DNA of 64,000 bases from assembly GCA_027490215.1 (NCBI GenBank), contig JAIXYO010000029.1, positions 124,001-188,000 on the forward strand, written 5' to 3'. The notes beneath the pieces are model-generated. The model did no database searches. It was not told where the DNA came from and saw only the letters and a program-made list of their open reading frames with translations. Source of the DNA: Rubrivivax sp. GTDB lineage: Bacteria > Pseudomonadota > Gammaproteobacteria > Burkholderiales > Burkholderiaceae_C. Made by a program: the position numbers and the translations under genes. Positions 43,571 through 52,331 of the stretch are shown one piece after another. Every line of letters begins with the position of its first letter. Within the stretch, counting starts at the first letter, position 1.

Positions 43571-46087
43571 ATGGCCGACATGCTGACACCGCTGCAATGG
43601 GGCAGCGACGAACGCCCCGACGGCAGCGCTCCGTCTGCGTTCTGCTGGCCAACGCCCCCGTTCGCCGTCTACCCACAGGCGCTGCCACAGACGGCCCCTC
43701 TCGACTGCACGATCACCGGACTGAACGACAAGCTGATGCCCGGGCAGCTGCTCTTGCTGAAGCCGGATCTGGGGATCGCACTGGTCCAGCTGCCGCCCTC
43801 GCGCCGTGGCGTGCAGCTGCGTTTCGACCAGTTCCGGTCGCTCGAACTGACTGCCCCGATCCAGGCCTTGCCGATCGATGGCGACGACACCACACCACCC
43901 GCTCCGAGCGCTGCACCGACACCTTTCTGCCTGAGCTGGACGACAGGCGGCGAGTGGCGTGGCCTGACGCAAGGCCACGTGGCCACCCCCTTCGGCCTGT
44001 TCCTGTTTCCACCGGTTGCAGACTCGGCAAAGGCTGCCGTGACCCGGGTCTTCGTGCCTGCGACAACCTACAGCGCATTCGACATCGGCTCGCGCATCGG
44101 CGACGTGCTGATCGAGCAGCACGCGGCCACGCCCCGGCAAGTCGAGCAGGCGGCAGCGCAGCAGGCGCAGTTGCGCCAGCAGAAGCTGGGCGACATCCTC
44201 GTCACGCGCAACATCGTCACGCCCGAGCAGTTGCTCGCTGCGCTGGACCATCAGTCTCGGATGCCACTGGTTCGCATCGGCGAGGCGCTGCTGTCGCTGG
44301 GGTTGATCACCGACGCTGAGCTGCAGGCTGCACTGGAGCAGCAGCAGCACGATCGCAGCGTGCCGCTGGGCGAGATCCTGGTGCGCGATGGCGTCATCAC
44401 CCGTCCCGAACTGCAGGTGGCGATGGCCCGCAAGATGGGCTACCCGCTGGTCGACGTCGACACCTTCCCGGTCGATGCGCAGGCGCTGCGCAAGCTGCCG
44501 TTCGCGATCGCCTCGCGGCTGCGCGTGCTGCCGCTGCTGGTGCGCGACGGGCGGCTGGTCATCGCGCTTGAAGACCCGGAACGCCGGCGCGCGGTCACCG
44601 AGGAGGTCGAGTTCTCCGCGCAGATGAAGGTACTGCCCGTGCTGGCGCAAAGCCGCTCGATGGAGCTGCGCATGCATGCGGTCTACGAACAGATCGGTGC
44701 GGTGGACGTCACCCGGCCGCGCAGCGACGAGCCCGACAGCGTGCTCCCACCCGAACTGATCGGCACCGAGCAGCTGGTGGAGACGCTGGAGCGAGAGAAC
44801 GACGCCAGCACGCCCGACGACCGCCCGATCGAGCAGTCGGACAACTCGCTGGTGCGCCTGATCAACAACATGATCATCGAGGCGCACAAGGACGGTGTCT
44901 CCGACATCCACATCGAAAGCTATCCGGGGCGCGAAAAGATCCGCATCCGCTTCCGCAAGGACGGGGTGCTGCGCACCTACCTCGAGCTGCCACCGAATTA
45001 CCGCTCGTCGCTGATCGCTCGCATCAAGATCATGTGCGACCTCGACATCTCCGAGCGCCGCAAGCCGCAGGACGGCAAGATCAACTTCGCCCGCTTCTCG
45101 GCCCAGCACAAGCTGGAACTGCGCGTGGCCACGATCCCGACCAACAACAGCCTCGAAGACGTGGTGATGCGGATCCTGGCCTCGGCCAAGCCGATTCCGC
45201 TGGAACAGATCGGCATGTCGCCACACAACCTCGCCCAGCTGAAGACGGCGATCAACCGGCCCTACGGCATGGTGCTTTGCGTGGGCCCCACCGGCTCAGG
45301 AAAGACGACCACGCTGCATTCGGCGCTGGCCTCGATCAACGTGCCCGAGCGCAAGATCTGGACGGCCGAAGACCCGGTCGAAATCACCCAGGCCGGCCTG
45401 CGCCAGGTGCAGGTGAACCCGCGCATCGACTGGACGTTTGCGAAGGCGCTGCGCGCCTTCCTGCGCGCCGACCCCGACGTGATCATGGTCGGCGAAATCC
45501 GCGACGAAGAGACTGCGCACATGGCGGTCGAGGCCTCGCTGACCGGCCACCTGGTGCTCAGCACGCTGCACACCAACAGCGCGCCCGAAACCGTGACCCG
45601 CCTGCTCGACATGGGCATGGACCCGTTCAACTTCGCCGACTCGCTGCTGGCGGTGCTGGCGCAGCGTCTGGTGCGCCGCCTTTGCAGCGGCTGCCGCCAG
45701 AGCCGGCCGGCCACCGAGGCCGAGGTCGATGAGTGGCTCGACAACTACCTGCATGCCTTCATGGGCGATCCCGAAGGTACCCCGGACCGACAGGCGCTTC
45801 GCGCCGAATGGATCGAACACCACGGCAGCGACGGCCACTTGTTGAAGTACCACAGCCCCGGCTGCGCCCGCTGCGACAACACCGGCTACAAGGGCCGTGC
45901 CGGCTTGCACGAGCTGATGATCATCTCGCGGGGGCTGCGCCGCATGGTGCAGACCGGCGAGCGCGCCGAAGCGCTGCAGCAGCTCGCGCTGCGCGAAGGC
46001 ATGCGCACGCTGCGCCAGGATGGCATCACCAAGGTGCTCGCCGGCATCACCTCCATCGAGGACGTGCACGCCACCAGCAACCACTGA
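43571..46087 (+). CDS. GspE/PulE-family pilus assembly ATPase with four MshEN motifs
   Basis: An 838-residue traffic ATPase, much longer than MshE (about 570). Residues 1-170 are an uncharacterised N-terminal region starting MADMLTPLQW. Four c-di-GMP-receptor-type motifs begin at residues 175 (RIGDVL), 205 (KLGDIL), 235 (RIGEAL) and 265 (PLGEIL), exactly 30 apart. Walker A GPTGSGKT is at 572-579, the Asp box and Walker B follow, and a CSGC...CARC zinc tetracysteine lies near residue 700-780. It should power extension of the MSHA-type pilus. It starts the cluster. Confidence 0.9.
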   Translation: MADMLTPLQWGSDERPDGSAPSAFCWPTPPFAVYPQALPQTAPLDCTITGLNDKLMPGQLLLLKPDLGIALVQLPPSRRGVQLRFDQFRSLELTAPIQALPIDGDDTTPPAPSAAPTPFCLSWTTGGEWRGLTQGHVATPFGLFLFPPVADSAKAAVTRVFVPATTYSAFDIGSRIGDVLIEQHAATPRQVEQAAAQQAQLRQQKLGDILVTRNIVTPEQLLAALDHQSRMPLVRIGEALLSLGLITDAELQAALEQQQHDRSVPLGEILVRDGVITRPELQVAMARKMGYPLVDVDTFPVDAQALRKLPFAIASRLRVLPLLVRDGRLVIALEDPERRRAVTEEVEFSAQMKVLPVLAQSRSMELRMHAVYEQIGAVDVTRPRSDEPDSVLPPELIGTEQLVETLERENDASTPDDRPIEQSDNSLVRLINNMIIEAHKDGVSDIHIESYPGREKIRIRFRKDGVLRTYLELPPNYRSSLIARIKIMCDLDISERRKPQDGKINFARFSAQHKLELRVATIPTNNSLEDVVMRILASAKPIPLEQIGMSPHNLAQLKTAINRPYGMVLCVGPTGSGKTTTLHSALASINVPERKIWTAEDPVEITQAGLRQVQVNPRIDWTFAKALRAFLRADPDVIMVGEIRDEETAHMAVEASLTGHLVLSTLHTNSAPETVTRLLDMGMDPFNFADSLLAVLAQRLVRRLCSGCRQSRPATEAEVDEWLDNYLHAFMGDPEGTPDRQALRAEWIEHHGSDGHLLKYHSPGCARCDNTGYKGRAGLHELMIISRGLRRMVQTGERAEALQQLALREGMRTLRQDGITKVLAGITSIEDVHATSNH

Positions 46088-46274
46088 TCCGGTGGCGGCT
46101 CGGCATGGCCGATCGCAGGAATTGGGGGCTGAGTCGGGCGGATATCGGGCCTTGCGCCAGCGCCGTCCACACCATCATTAAGCAGAGGAGGATGTGCGCC
46201 GCTTGCGCCTGTGCGCGGGCACCGCAGCGCCCTCCACGGGAACGCACACAACACTGAGATCACCGAGTACCGCC

Positions 46275-48086
46275 ATGGCCGACATGCTGACCCCACTGCA
46301 ATGGGCTGCGACCGAGGACCTCACCGCCTCGGCCATCGCCGCGGCGGCCACGCCCGCAGCGACTCCGGCGCCGATGCCAGCGCCCGCCCCGGCGCGGCGC
46401 GAGAAGCTGCGGCTGGGCGACGTGCTGGTCAAGCAGATGCTGATCACCGAGGAGCAGCTGCAAAAGGCACTCGAAATGCAGCGCGGCTCCGGCAAACGGC
46501 TGGGACGGTTGCTGATCGAAGCCGGTTTCGTCACTGAAGAGGCGGTGGCCCACGGACTGGCGCGCCAGCTGCGCGTGCCGGCAGTCAACCTCAAGAACTA
46601 CACGCTCAAGAGCGAGGCCGTTCGTCTGTTGTCCGAGTCACCAGCGCGCCGTCTGCGCGCCATCGTGCTCGAAGACCAGGGCGAGCATCTGCTGGTCGGC
46701 TTCGTCGATCCGCTCGATCTGGTGGCCTACGATGAGCTGAGCCGATTGCTCAAACGCCAGGTGCGCGTGGCAGTGGTGCCCGAGAGCCAGCTGGTGCCGG
46801 CACTCGACCGCCACTACCGGCGCACCGAAGAGATCACCGGGCTGGCCAAGGCGCTCGAGATCGACGTCGGCGCCGTTGTCGATACCAGCACGCTGGACGC
46901 CAGTGCCGCCGCCGAAAGCGCACCGGTGGTGCGGCTGCTGCAAAGCATCTTCGAAGACGCGGTGCAGATGGGCGCATCCGACATCCACATCGAGCCGCAG
47001 GATGGCGGCCTGGTGATCCGCAGCCGTGTCGATGGCGTGCTGCAGACCCAGACGCAGGCCGACAAGCGCATCGCCGGCGCGCTGGCGCAGCGCTTGAAGC
47101 TGATGGCCGGGCTCGACATCTCCGAAAAACGCCTGCCGCAGGACGGCCGCTTCACCGTGCGCGTGCGCGACAACGGCATCGATGTGCGGATCTCGACCAT
47201 GCCCTCGCACCACGGTGAGTCGGTGGTCATGCGGCTCTTGGGCCACGGCAAGGGCATGCGCCGCCTCGACGAGATCGGCATGCCGCAGGACCTGCTGATC
47301 CGCTTCCAGGAAATCCTGAGCCGCACCTCGGGCATGGTGCTGGTCACCGGACCGACCGGCGCCGGCAAGACCACCACGCTGTATGCGGCGCTGGCCGAGA
47401 TCGATGCCGAGCGGCTGAAGGTCATCACCGTCGAAGACCCGATCGAGTACCGGCTGCCCGGCCTGACCCAGGTGCAGGTCAACGAAAAGATCGAGCTGAG
47501 CTTCGCCCGCGTGCTGCGCGCCACCTTGCGGCAGGACCCGGACGTGATCCTCGTCGGCGAAATCCGCGACCCTGAAACTGCCGACATCGGCCTGCGCGCC
47601 GCCATCACCGGGCACATGGTCCTGTCGTCGCTGCACACCCGTGATGCGCTCAGCGCACCGTTCCGGCTGCTCGACATGGGCGCACCTGCCTTCATGGTGG
47701 CCAGCTCGCTGCAGGCGGTGATCGCACAGCGGCTGGTGCGCGCGAATTGCAGCAACTGCGCCGAACCCCACATTCCCACCCCTCAGGAGGCCGGCTGGCT
47801 GACCGCGATGGGCGGCGAAGGCGCAGCCAGCGAACGCACGTTGCGTGGTCGCGGCTGTGCCGGCTGCAACGGCTCGGGCTACGTGGGTCGCATCGGCGTC
47901 TACGAGATGCTGGAGATGAACATCCAGTTGGCTCAGGCGGCCACCCGAGCCGACCCGGTCGAGTTCTCGAAGCTGGCCCGCGAGCAGATGCAGGGCCGCA
48001 CGATGGCGCACCGCGCGCTCGCACTGGTGCGTGGCGGATCCACCTCGGTGGCCGAAGCGATGCGCCTGGCCACGGAATGCGATTGA
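46275..48086 (+). CDS. mshE: MSHA biogenesis ATPase MshE
   Basis: A 603-residue GspE-family ATPase. It also begins MADMLTPLQW, then an alanine/proline linker and one MshEN domain with motifs at residue 46 (RLGDVL) and 75 (RLGRLL). Walker A GPTGAGKT is at 359-366, and CSNC...CAGC gives the zinc site. It is probably the true MshE powering pilus extension. The 187-base gap upstream holds no recognised element. Its stop is followed by mshG after one base (TGAGATG). Confidence 0.92.
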   Translation: MADMLTPLQWAATEDLTASAIAAAATPAATPAPMPAPAPARREKLRLGDVLVKQMLITEEQLQKALEMQRGSGKRLGRLLIEAGFVTEEAVAHGLARQLRVPAVNLKNYTLKSEAVRLLSESPARRLRAIVLEDQGEHLLVGFVDPLDLVAYDELSRLLKRQVRVAVVPESQLVPALDRHYRRTEEITGLAKALEIDVGAVVDTSTLDASAAAESAPVVRLLQSIFEDAVQMGASDIHIEPQDGGLVIRSRVDGVLQTQTQADKRIAGALAQRLKLMAGLDISEKRLPQDGRFTVRVRDNGIDVRISTMPSHHGESVVMRLLGHGKGMRRLDEIGMPQDLLIRFQEILSRTSGMVLVTGPTGAGKTTTLYAALAEIDAERLKVITVEDPIEYRLPGLTQVQVNEKIELSFARVLRATLRQDPDVILVGEIRDPETADIGLRAAITGHMVLSSLHTRDALSAPFRLLDMGAPAFMVASSLQAVIAQRLVRANCSNCAEPHIPTPQEAGWLTAMGGEGAASERTLRGRGCAGCNGSGYVGRIGVYEMLEMNIQLAQAATRADPVEFSKLAREQMQGRTMAHRALALVRGGSTSVAEAMRLATECD

Positions 48087-48087
48087 G

Positions 48088-49332
48088 ATGACGACCTTCA
48101 GCTGGACGGGAAGAAGGCCGGGCGGCGAAGCAGCGCTCGGCGAGATCGAGGCCGACAACGCCGGTGCCGCAGCCGCGCTGCTGCAGGCCAACGGCACGAT
48201 CCTGGTGTCGCTGACCGAGAAGCAGGCACCCGCTCCCAGCGCTGGCGCCAGCATCAGCCTGTGGCCGGGCATGGGCAGCGCACCCATCAAGGACGAAGAC
48301 ATCCTGATCTTCTCGCGCCAGATGCACACCCTGCAACGCGCCGGCGTGCCGATCCTGCGGGCGCTGTCCAGCCTGCAGGCGTCGGCGAGCAAGCCCTCGC
48401 TGGGCACGATGCTGGCCGACCTGCGGGCGAACCTGGAACAGGGCCACGAACTCGGCACCGCGATGAAGCGCCACACCGAGGCCTTCAACGGTTTCTATGT
48501 GGCGATGGTGCGTGTGGGCGAAATCAGCGGCCGGCTGACCGAGGTGTTCGACCGGCTGGCCAAGCACATCGAGTTCGAACTCGACGTGCGCGCACGCATC
48601 AAGCAGGCGCTGCGCTACCCGACGATGGTGCTGATCGCCATCTTCATCGCGATGATGGTGATCAATTTGTTCGTGATCCCGACCTTTGCCACCGTCTTCG
48701 CGCAGTTCAAGGCCGAGTTGCCTCCCGTCACCCGGCTGCTGATGGCCATCTCGAAATTCACCGTCGACGCCTGGCCGCTGCTGCTGGCCGGTGGCGTCGG
48801 CCTCTGGTGGGGCGTGCGCGCCTGGCTGGCAACCGCGCCCGGCCGGCTGATCTGGGACGGCCTCAAGCTGAAACTGCCGATCGCCGGGCCGATCGTGCTG
48901 AAGGGCACGCTCGCACGCTTCGCACGCAGCTTCGCGATCGCCAGCCGCAGCGGGGTGCCGATCAGCCGCGCCATGTCGGTGGTGGCCAACACGGTCGACA
49001 ACGCGTACATCGCCCAGCGCATCGAGCAGATGCGCGAAGGCATCGAACGCGGCGAAACCGTCTCGCGCTGCGCAGCCGCCGCAGGCATCTTCACGCCGGT
49101 GGTGCTGCAGATGATTGCGATCGGCGAGGAAACCGGCGACCTCGACAGCCTGATGATCGAAGTCGCCGACATGTACGAACGCGAGACCGATTACGCGATC
49201 AAGGGCCTCTCGGCCAGCATCGAGCCACTGTTGCTCACCGTCATCGGCGCGATGGTGCTGGTGCTGGCACTCGGCATCTTCCTGCCGCTGTGGAATCTGG
49301 GCGGCGCCGCACAGGGCCGGGGTGGTGGCTGA
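48088..49332 (+). CDS. mshG: MSHA biogenesis inner-membrane platform protein MshG
   Basis: A 414-residue GspF/PilC-family protein. Two repeated domains are visible (DILIFSRQMHTLQRAGVPIL and ARFARSFAIASRSGVPISRA), each followed by long membrane helices (MVLIAIFIAMMVINLFVIPT and a C-terminal LLTVIGAMVLVLALGIFLPL). It is the membrane platform on which the ATPase acts. Confidence 0.94.
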   Translation: MTTFSWTGRRPGGEAALGEIEADNAGAAAALLQANGTILVSLTEKQAPAPSAGASISLWPGMGSAPIKDEDILIFSRQMHTLQRAGVPILRALSSLQASASKPSLGTMLADLRANLEQGHELGTAMKRHTEAFNGFYVAMVRVGEISGRLTEVFDRLAKHIEFELDVRARIKQALRYPTMVLIAIFIAMMVINLFVIPTFATVFAQFKAELPPVTRLLMAISKFTVDAWPLLLAGGVGLWWGVRAWLATAPGRLIWDGLKLKLPIAGPIVLKGTLARFARSFAIASRSGVPISRAMSVVANTVDNAYIAQRIEQMREGIERGETVSRCAAAAGIFTPVVLQMIAIGEETGDLDSLMIEVADMYERETDYAIKGLSASIEPLLLTVIGAMVLVLALGIFLPLWNLGGAAQGRGGG

Positions 49333-49472
49333 GCCAATGCCCGGTGTTTTTTGAGGCAAATCGTGATGAAACGCTCAAGAAACCCGCCGGGGCATCCGAT
49401 ATGACAAGCACGGGCCGAGGCCGTCATTCCGACCCCGGCGTTCCACCCCTTATTCCAAACTGGAGATTAGTC

Positions 49473-49886
49473 ATGCGCTCCCGCCAAACCGGTTTCACCC
49501 TGATCGAATTGATCATGGTCATCGTCATCCTCGGCGTGTTGTCCGCCGTGGCCATTCCCAAGTATCTGGACCTGAAGTCCGATGCGAACCAGGCCGCTGT
49601 ACAGGGCGTGGCCGGCTCGCTGGGCGCTGCTGCCGCAGTCAACTTCGCTGCCCGGACCGCAAACAGTGGCAAGGGCATCGCCGTGACCGACTGCCAGGAT
49701 GTCGCCAAGGCGCTGCAAAGCTACACCACGGGCGCTTACACCACGGCGTTGCCGATACAAGGCGGCACCTACACCATCGGATCCGCGACGATCGCCAACG
49801 GCGCGTCAACCGAGTGCACTCTGACCTTCACACCGAGCGCGGGCTCAGCCGTCACGGCCACGTTCGTCGGCATGGGCATCAGCTGA
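49473..49886 (+). CDS. mshA: MSHA-type major pilin-like protein
   Basis: A 137-residue prepilin with a very short leader (MRSRQTG) before FTLIELIMVIVILGVLSAVA. One cysteine pair (near residues 71 and 112) could form the pilin disulfide loop. The ATG follows GGAG at good spacing after a 140-base gap, as expected for a strongly expressed major subunit. It is likely the shaft subunit, but the distinction between major and minor pilin is inference. Confidence 0.85.
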   Translation: MRSRQTGFTLIELIMVIVILGVLSAVAIPKYLDLKSDANQAAVQGVAGSLGAAAAVNFAARTANSGKGIAVTDCQDVAKALQSYTTGAYTTALPIQGGTYTIGSATIANGASTECTLTFTPSAGSAVTATFVGMGIS

Positions 49887-50407
49887 TGTTTCTGGGTTGG
49901 CAGTCGCCAACCCGTCGCACGATGGCACCGAATCACGCCGCAGCGTCCGCACCGACCTGCGGCGTCTTCCATCGCCAGGCCGGCTTCACGCTGGTCGAGC
50001 TGGTGATGGTGATCGTGATCATCGGTGTGCTGGCGGTGTTTGCGTTGCCGGCGCTCGACCTGACGACCTTCCGCCTGCGTGCCTTCGCCGACGAGCTGAA
50101 GGCCCAGACCGCTGCGATGCAGCGACTGGCGCTGACCCAGCGGCGGCCTGTCGTCGGCACCTTCACGACCACTGGCGCCACCTTCGACTATCTGGCCGGC
50201 GGCACGATCGTCTCGGTCAGCTGCCCGGTCAGCACCTCGCCTTGCCTGGCGGAGGCTGGAACCCGCACCGTCACCTTCAACGCCAGCAACAGCGGCCGCG
50301 CGGTCACCTCGACCGGCAGCGCGCTGCCGGTCACCATCAGCCACAGTTCGACCACCCTGGCCTACCAGATCGAGACGGAAACAGGCCTGTTTCGCGCCGC
50401 TCCTTGA
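49886..50407 (+). CDS. mshC: MSHA pilin-like protein MshC
   Basis: A 173-residue prepilin with a long leader before AG-FTLVELVMVIVIIGVLAVFA. It ends in ETGLFRAAP. The start overlapping the previous stop (TGATG at 49884) is favoured; ATG at 49922 is an alternative. Its final 30 bases reappear after mshQ, see the repeat at 56022. Confidence 0.82.
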   Translation: MFLGWQSPTRRTMAPNHAAASAPTCGVFHRQAGFTLVELVMVIVIIGVLAVFALPALDLTTFRLRAFADELKAQTAAMQRLALTQRRPVVGTFTTTGATFDYLAGGTIVSVSCPVSTSPCLAEAGTRTVTFNASNSGRAVTSTGSALPVTISHSSTTLAYQIETETGLFRAAP

Positions 50408-50463
50408 GACATCACCGCTGACGGACCTACCTAGCATCGACCCCGGAACACTCCGAGGCCACG

Positions 50464-51048
50464 ATGTACCCGTTGTCCACGCACTGCCGCAACCCGGTTT
50501 CGACTCGCCGCGTTCGCGGCCTCTCACTGATTGAACTGGTGATCTTCATCGCCGTGGTCAGCGCTGCGCTGGCTGCGGTGCTGAGCGTGTTCATCCAGAC
50601 CACCGGCACCAGCGCCGACCCCATGCTGCGCCGGCAGTCCTTGGCCATCGCCGAATCCGTGCTGGAAGAAGTGAGCCTGATGCCGTTCACCTTCTGCGAC
50701 GGTGACGACACCAACGTCACCACCGCCACCAGCACGGCCGGCTGCGCAGGCGGCGCCGATGCCATCGGGCCAGAGGGCGGCGAGAACCGCTTCGCCACGC
50801 CGCAGTTCGACAACGTGAACGACTATGGCAGCTATTCGATGAACGGCATCGTCGACATCACCAACACCGCGGTGGCCGGCCTGTCGGGCTACAGCGCCAG
50901 CGTGTCCGTGACCGCTACGGCCTTGAACACCATGACCGCCGCCAGCGGCGATGCGCTGCGCATCAGCGTGACCGTCACCGACCCGCGGGGCGGCACGCTG
51001 ACGTTGGACGGTTACCGCACCCGCCTTGCGCCCAATGACTCGCTCTGA
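50464..51048 (+). CDS. mshD: MSHA pilin-like protein MshD
   Basis: A 194-residue prepilin with the cleavage site RG-LSLIELVIFIAVVSAALAAV and the MshD-type ESVLEEVSLMPFTFCDGDD region. A possible promoter (TTGAGA 50404 to TACCTA 50428, 18 bases apart) precedes it. The next gene starts one base after its stop. Confidence 0.85.
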   Translation: MYPLSTHCRNPVSTRRVRGLSLIELVIFIAVVSAALAAVLSVFIQTTGTSADPMLRRQSLAIAESVLEEVSLMPFTFCDGDDTNVTTATSTAGCAGGADAIGPEGGENRFATPQFDNVNDYGSYSMNGIVDITNTAVAGLSGYSASVSVTATALNTMTAASGDALRISVTVTDPRGGTLTLDGYRTRLAPNDSL

Positions 51049-51049
51049 G

Positions 51050-51892
51050 ATGCCACGAGCACGCCGCACCTCGCACGGCTTCACGCTGGTCGAGGTGGTG
51101 ATGGTGATCGCCGTCACCGGCGTGCTGTTCGCGGTGGTCGGCCGCTTCATCGTGCAACCGATCCAGGGCTATATGGCCGCGGTGGCACGCGCCGGTCTGG
51201 TCGACACGGCTGACCTGTCGATGCGCCGCATCGGCCGCGACCTGGCGATCGCCCTGCCCAACAGCGTGCGCGTCACCGCATCCGGCCTGGGGCTGGAACT
51301 GATCCCGACCACCGGCGCGGCGCGATACGCCACCGAGGGCGGCGATCCGCTCGACTTCGGCACGCTCGACACCAGCTTCGACATCGTCGGCCCGCCGTTG
51401 ACCGTGACGGGCTCCCAGGAGCTGGTCTTCTACAACCTCGGCCCGAACGTGACCGGCTCCAACGCCTATGCCGACAACAGCAGCGCCGCTGCCCAGGCCA
51501 CATCCAACCGCCGCACCGCCACCAACGGGGCAGGAGCAGCCACCTCGATCACATTGAGCTCGCTGGCCGGCCTGCCGGTCGGCGACTACGCCCCGCCGTA
51601 CCGCGTGATGGCAGTGAGCACGCCCGTCACCTACCGCTGCGATCTGGCGGCCGGCACCTTGAGGCGCTACCAGGGCTACGGCTTCGTCGCGGCGCAGCCC
51701 GACCCGCCCAGCGGCGGCAGCAGTGCGGTGCTGGCCACCGGCGTCACCGCCTGCCGCTTCAGCGTCGAAGGCACGCTGGTGGCCGCGCGCGCCGCCCTCG
51801 TCAACCTGACGCTCACGCTGTCGGGCAACACCTCCACCGACACCGAAAGCGTGAGCCTGCAGCATGCGGTCTACGTCAGCAACCAGCCCTGA
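51050..51892 (+). CDS. mshO: MSHA biogenesis protein MshO
   Basis: A 280-residue prepilin-type protein. The motif HG-FTLVEVVMVIAVTGVLFAVVG is near the start, and SMRRIGRDLAIALPNSVRV is the family continuation. Start at 51050 (TGAGATG junction) is preferred over an in-frame ATG at 51035. It is comparable to GspJ/PilW minor pilins. Confidence 0.85.
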   Translation: MPRARRTSHGFTLVEVVMVIAVTGVLFAVVGRFIVQPIQGYMAAVARAGLVDTADLSMRRIGRDLAIALPNSVRVTASGLGLELIPTTGAARYATEGGDPLDFGTLDTSFDIVGPPLTVTGSQELVFYNLGPNVTGSNAYADNSSAAAQATSNRRTATNGAGAATSITLSSLAGLPVGDYAPPYRVMAVSTPVTYRCDLAAGTLRRYQGYGFVAAQPDPPSGGSSAVLATGVTACRFSVEGTLVAARAALVNLTLTLSGNTSTDTESVSLQHAVYVSNQP

Positions 51893-52331
51893 GCACCGCG
51901 CCGCTGGCTTCACGCTGGTGTCGGTGCTCTTCATCATCGTGGTGCTCGCCGCCCTGGGCGCAGCGATCGCGAGCGTCAGCACGCGCCAGCATCTGGGCTC
52001 GGCCGCCGAAGTCGAGTCGGCCCGCGCCCTGCAGGCTGCGCGCGCCGGGCTGGAATGGGCTGCCTTCCAGGTGCTGCGCAACCCCGCGCCGCCAGCAGCC
52101 GCACCCTCATGCTTCGGCACCGCCAGCTTCACCGTGACTGGCTTGACCAACTACACCATCACCGTCAGCTGCAGCCAAACGGCAGGCACCGATGGCAGCA
52201 CCGCATTGAGCTTTTACCAACTGACTGCGAACGCCTGCAACGCGCCGAGCAGCGGGGCCTGCCCGAACACCGGTGCCAGCCCAAGCAACACCTACGTCGA
52301 GCGCCAGCTGACATGGACGGTGGTGCGATGA
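51864..52331 (+). CDS. mshP: MSHA biogenesis protein MshP
   Basis: A 155-residue membrane protein with a PilX-like N-terminal helix (TLVSVLFIIVVLAALGAAIA) and the SARALQAARAGLEWAAF segment. The gene starts inside the last 29 bases of mshO. Its stop overlaps mshQ by ATGA. Confidence 0.85.
   Translation: MRSTSATSPEHRAAGFTLVSVLFIIVVLAALGAAIASVSTRQHLGSAAEVESARALQAARAGLEWAAFQVLRNPAPPAAAPSCFGTASFTVTGLTNYTITVSCSQTAGTDGSTALSFYQLTANACNAPSSGACPNTGASPSNTYVERQLTWTVVR

Noticed and set aside
46192-46257. Cysteine-rich 21-codon leader peptide upstream of mshE
   Set aside because: The purine-rich site touches the ATG directly, which does not allow normal initiation, and no attenuator is visible.
43442-48488. 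Long minus-strand frames (about 600 codons each) opposite the two ATPases
   Set aside because: They mirror well-conserved ATPase genes and show His/Arg/Gln-rich translations without domains.
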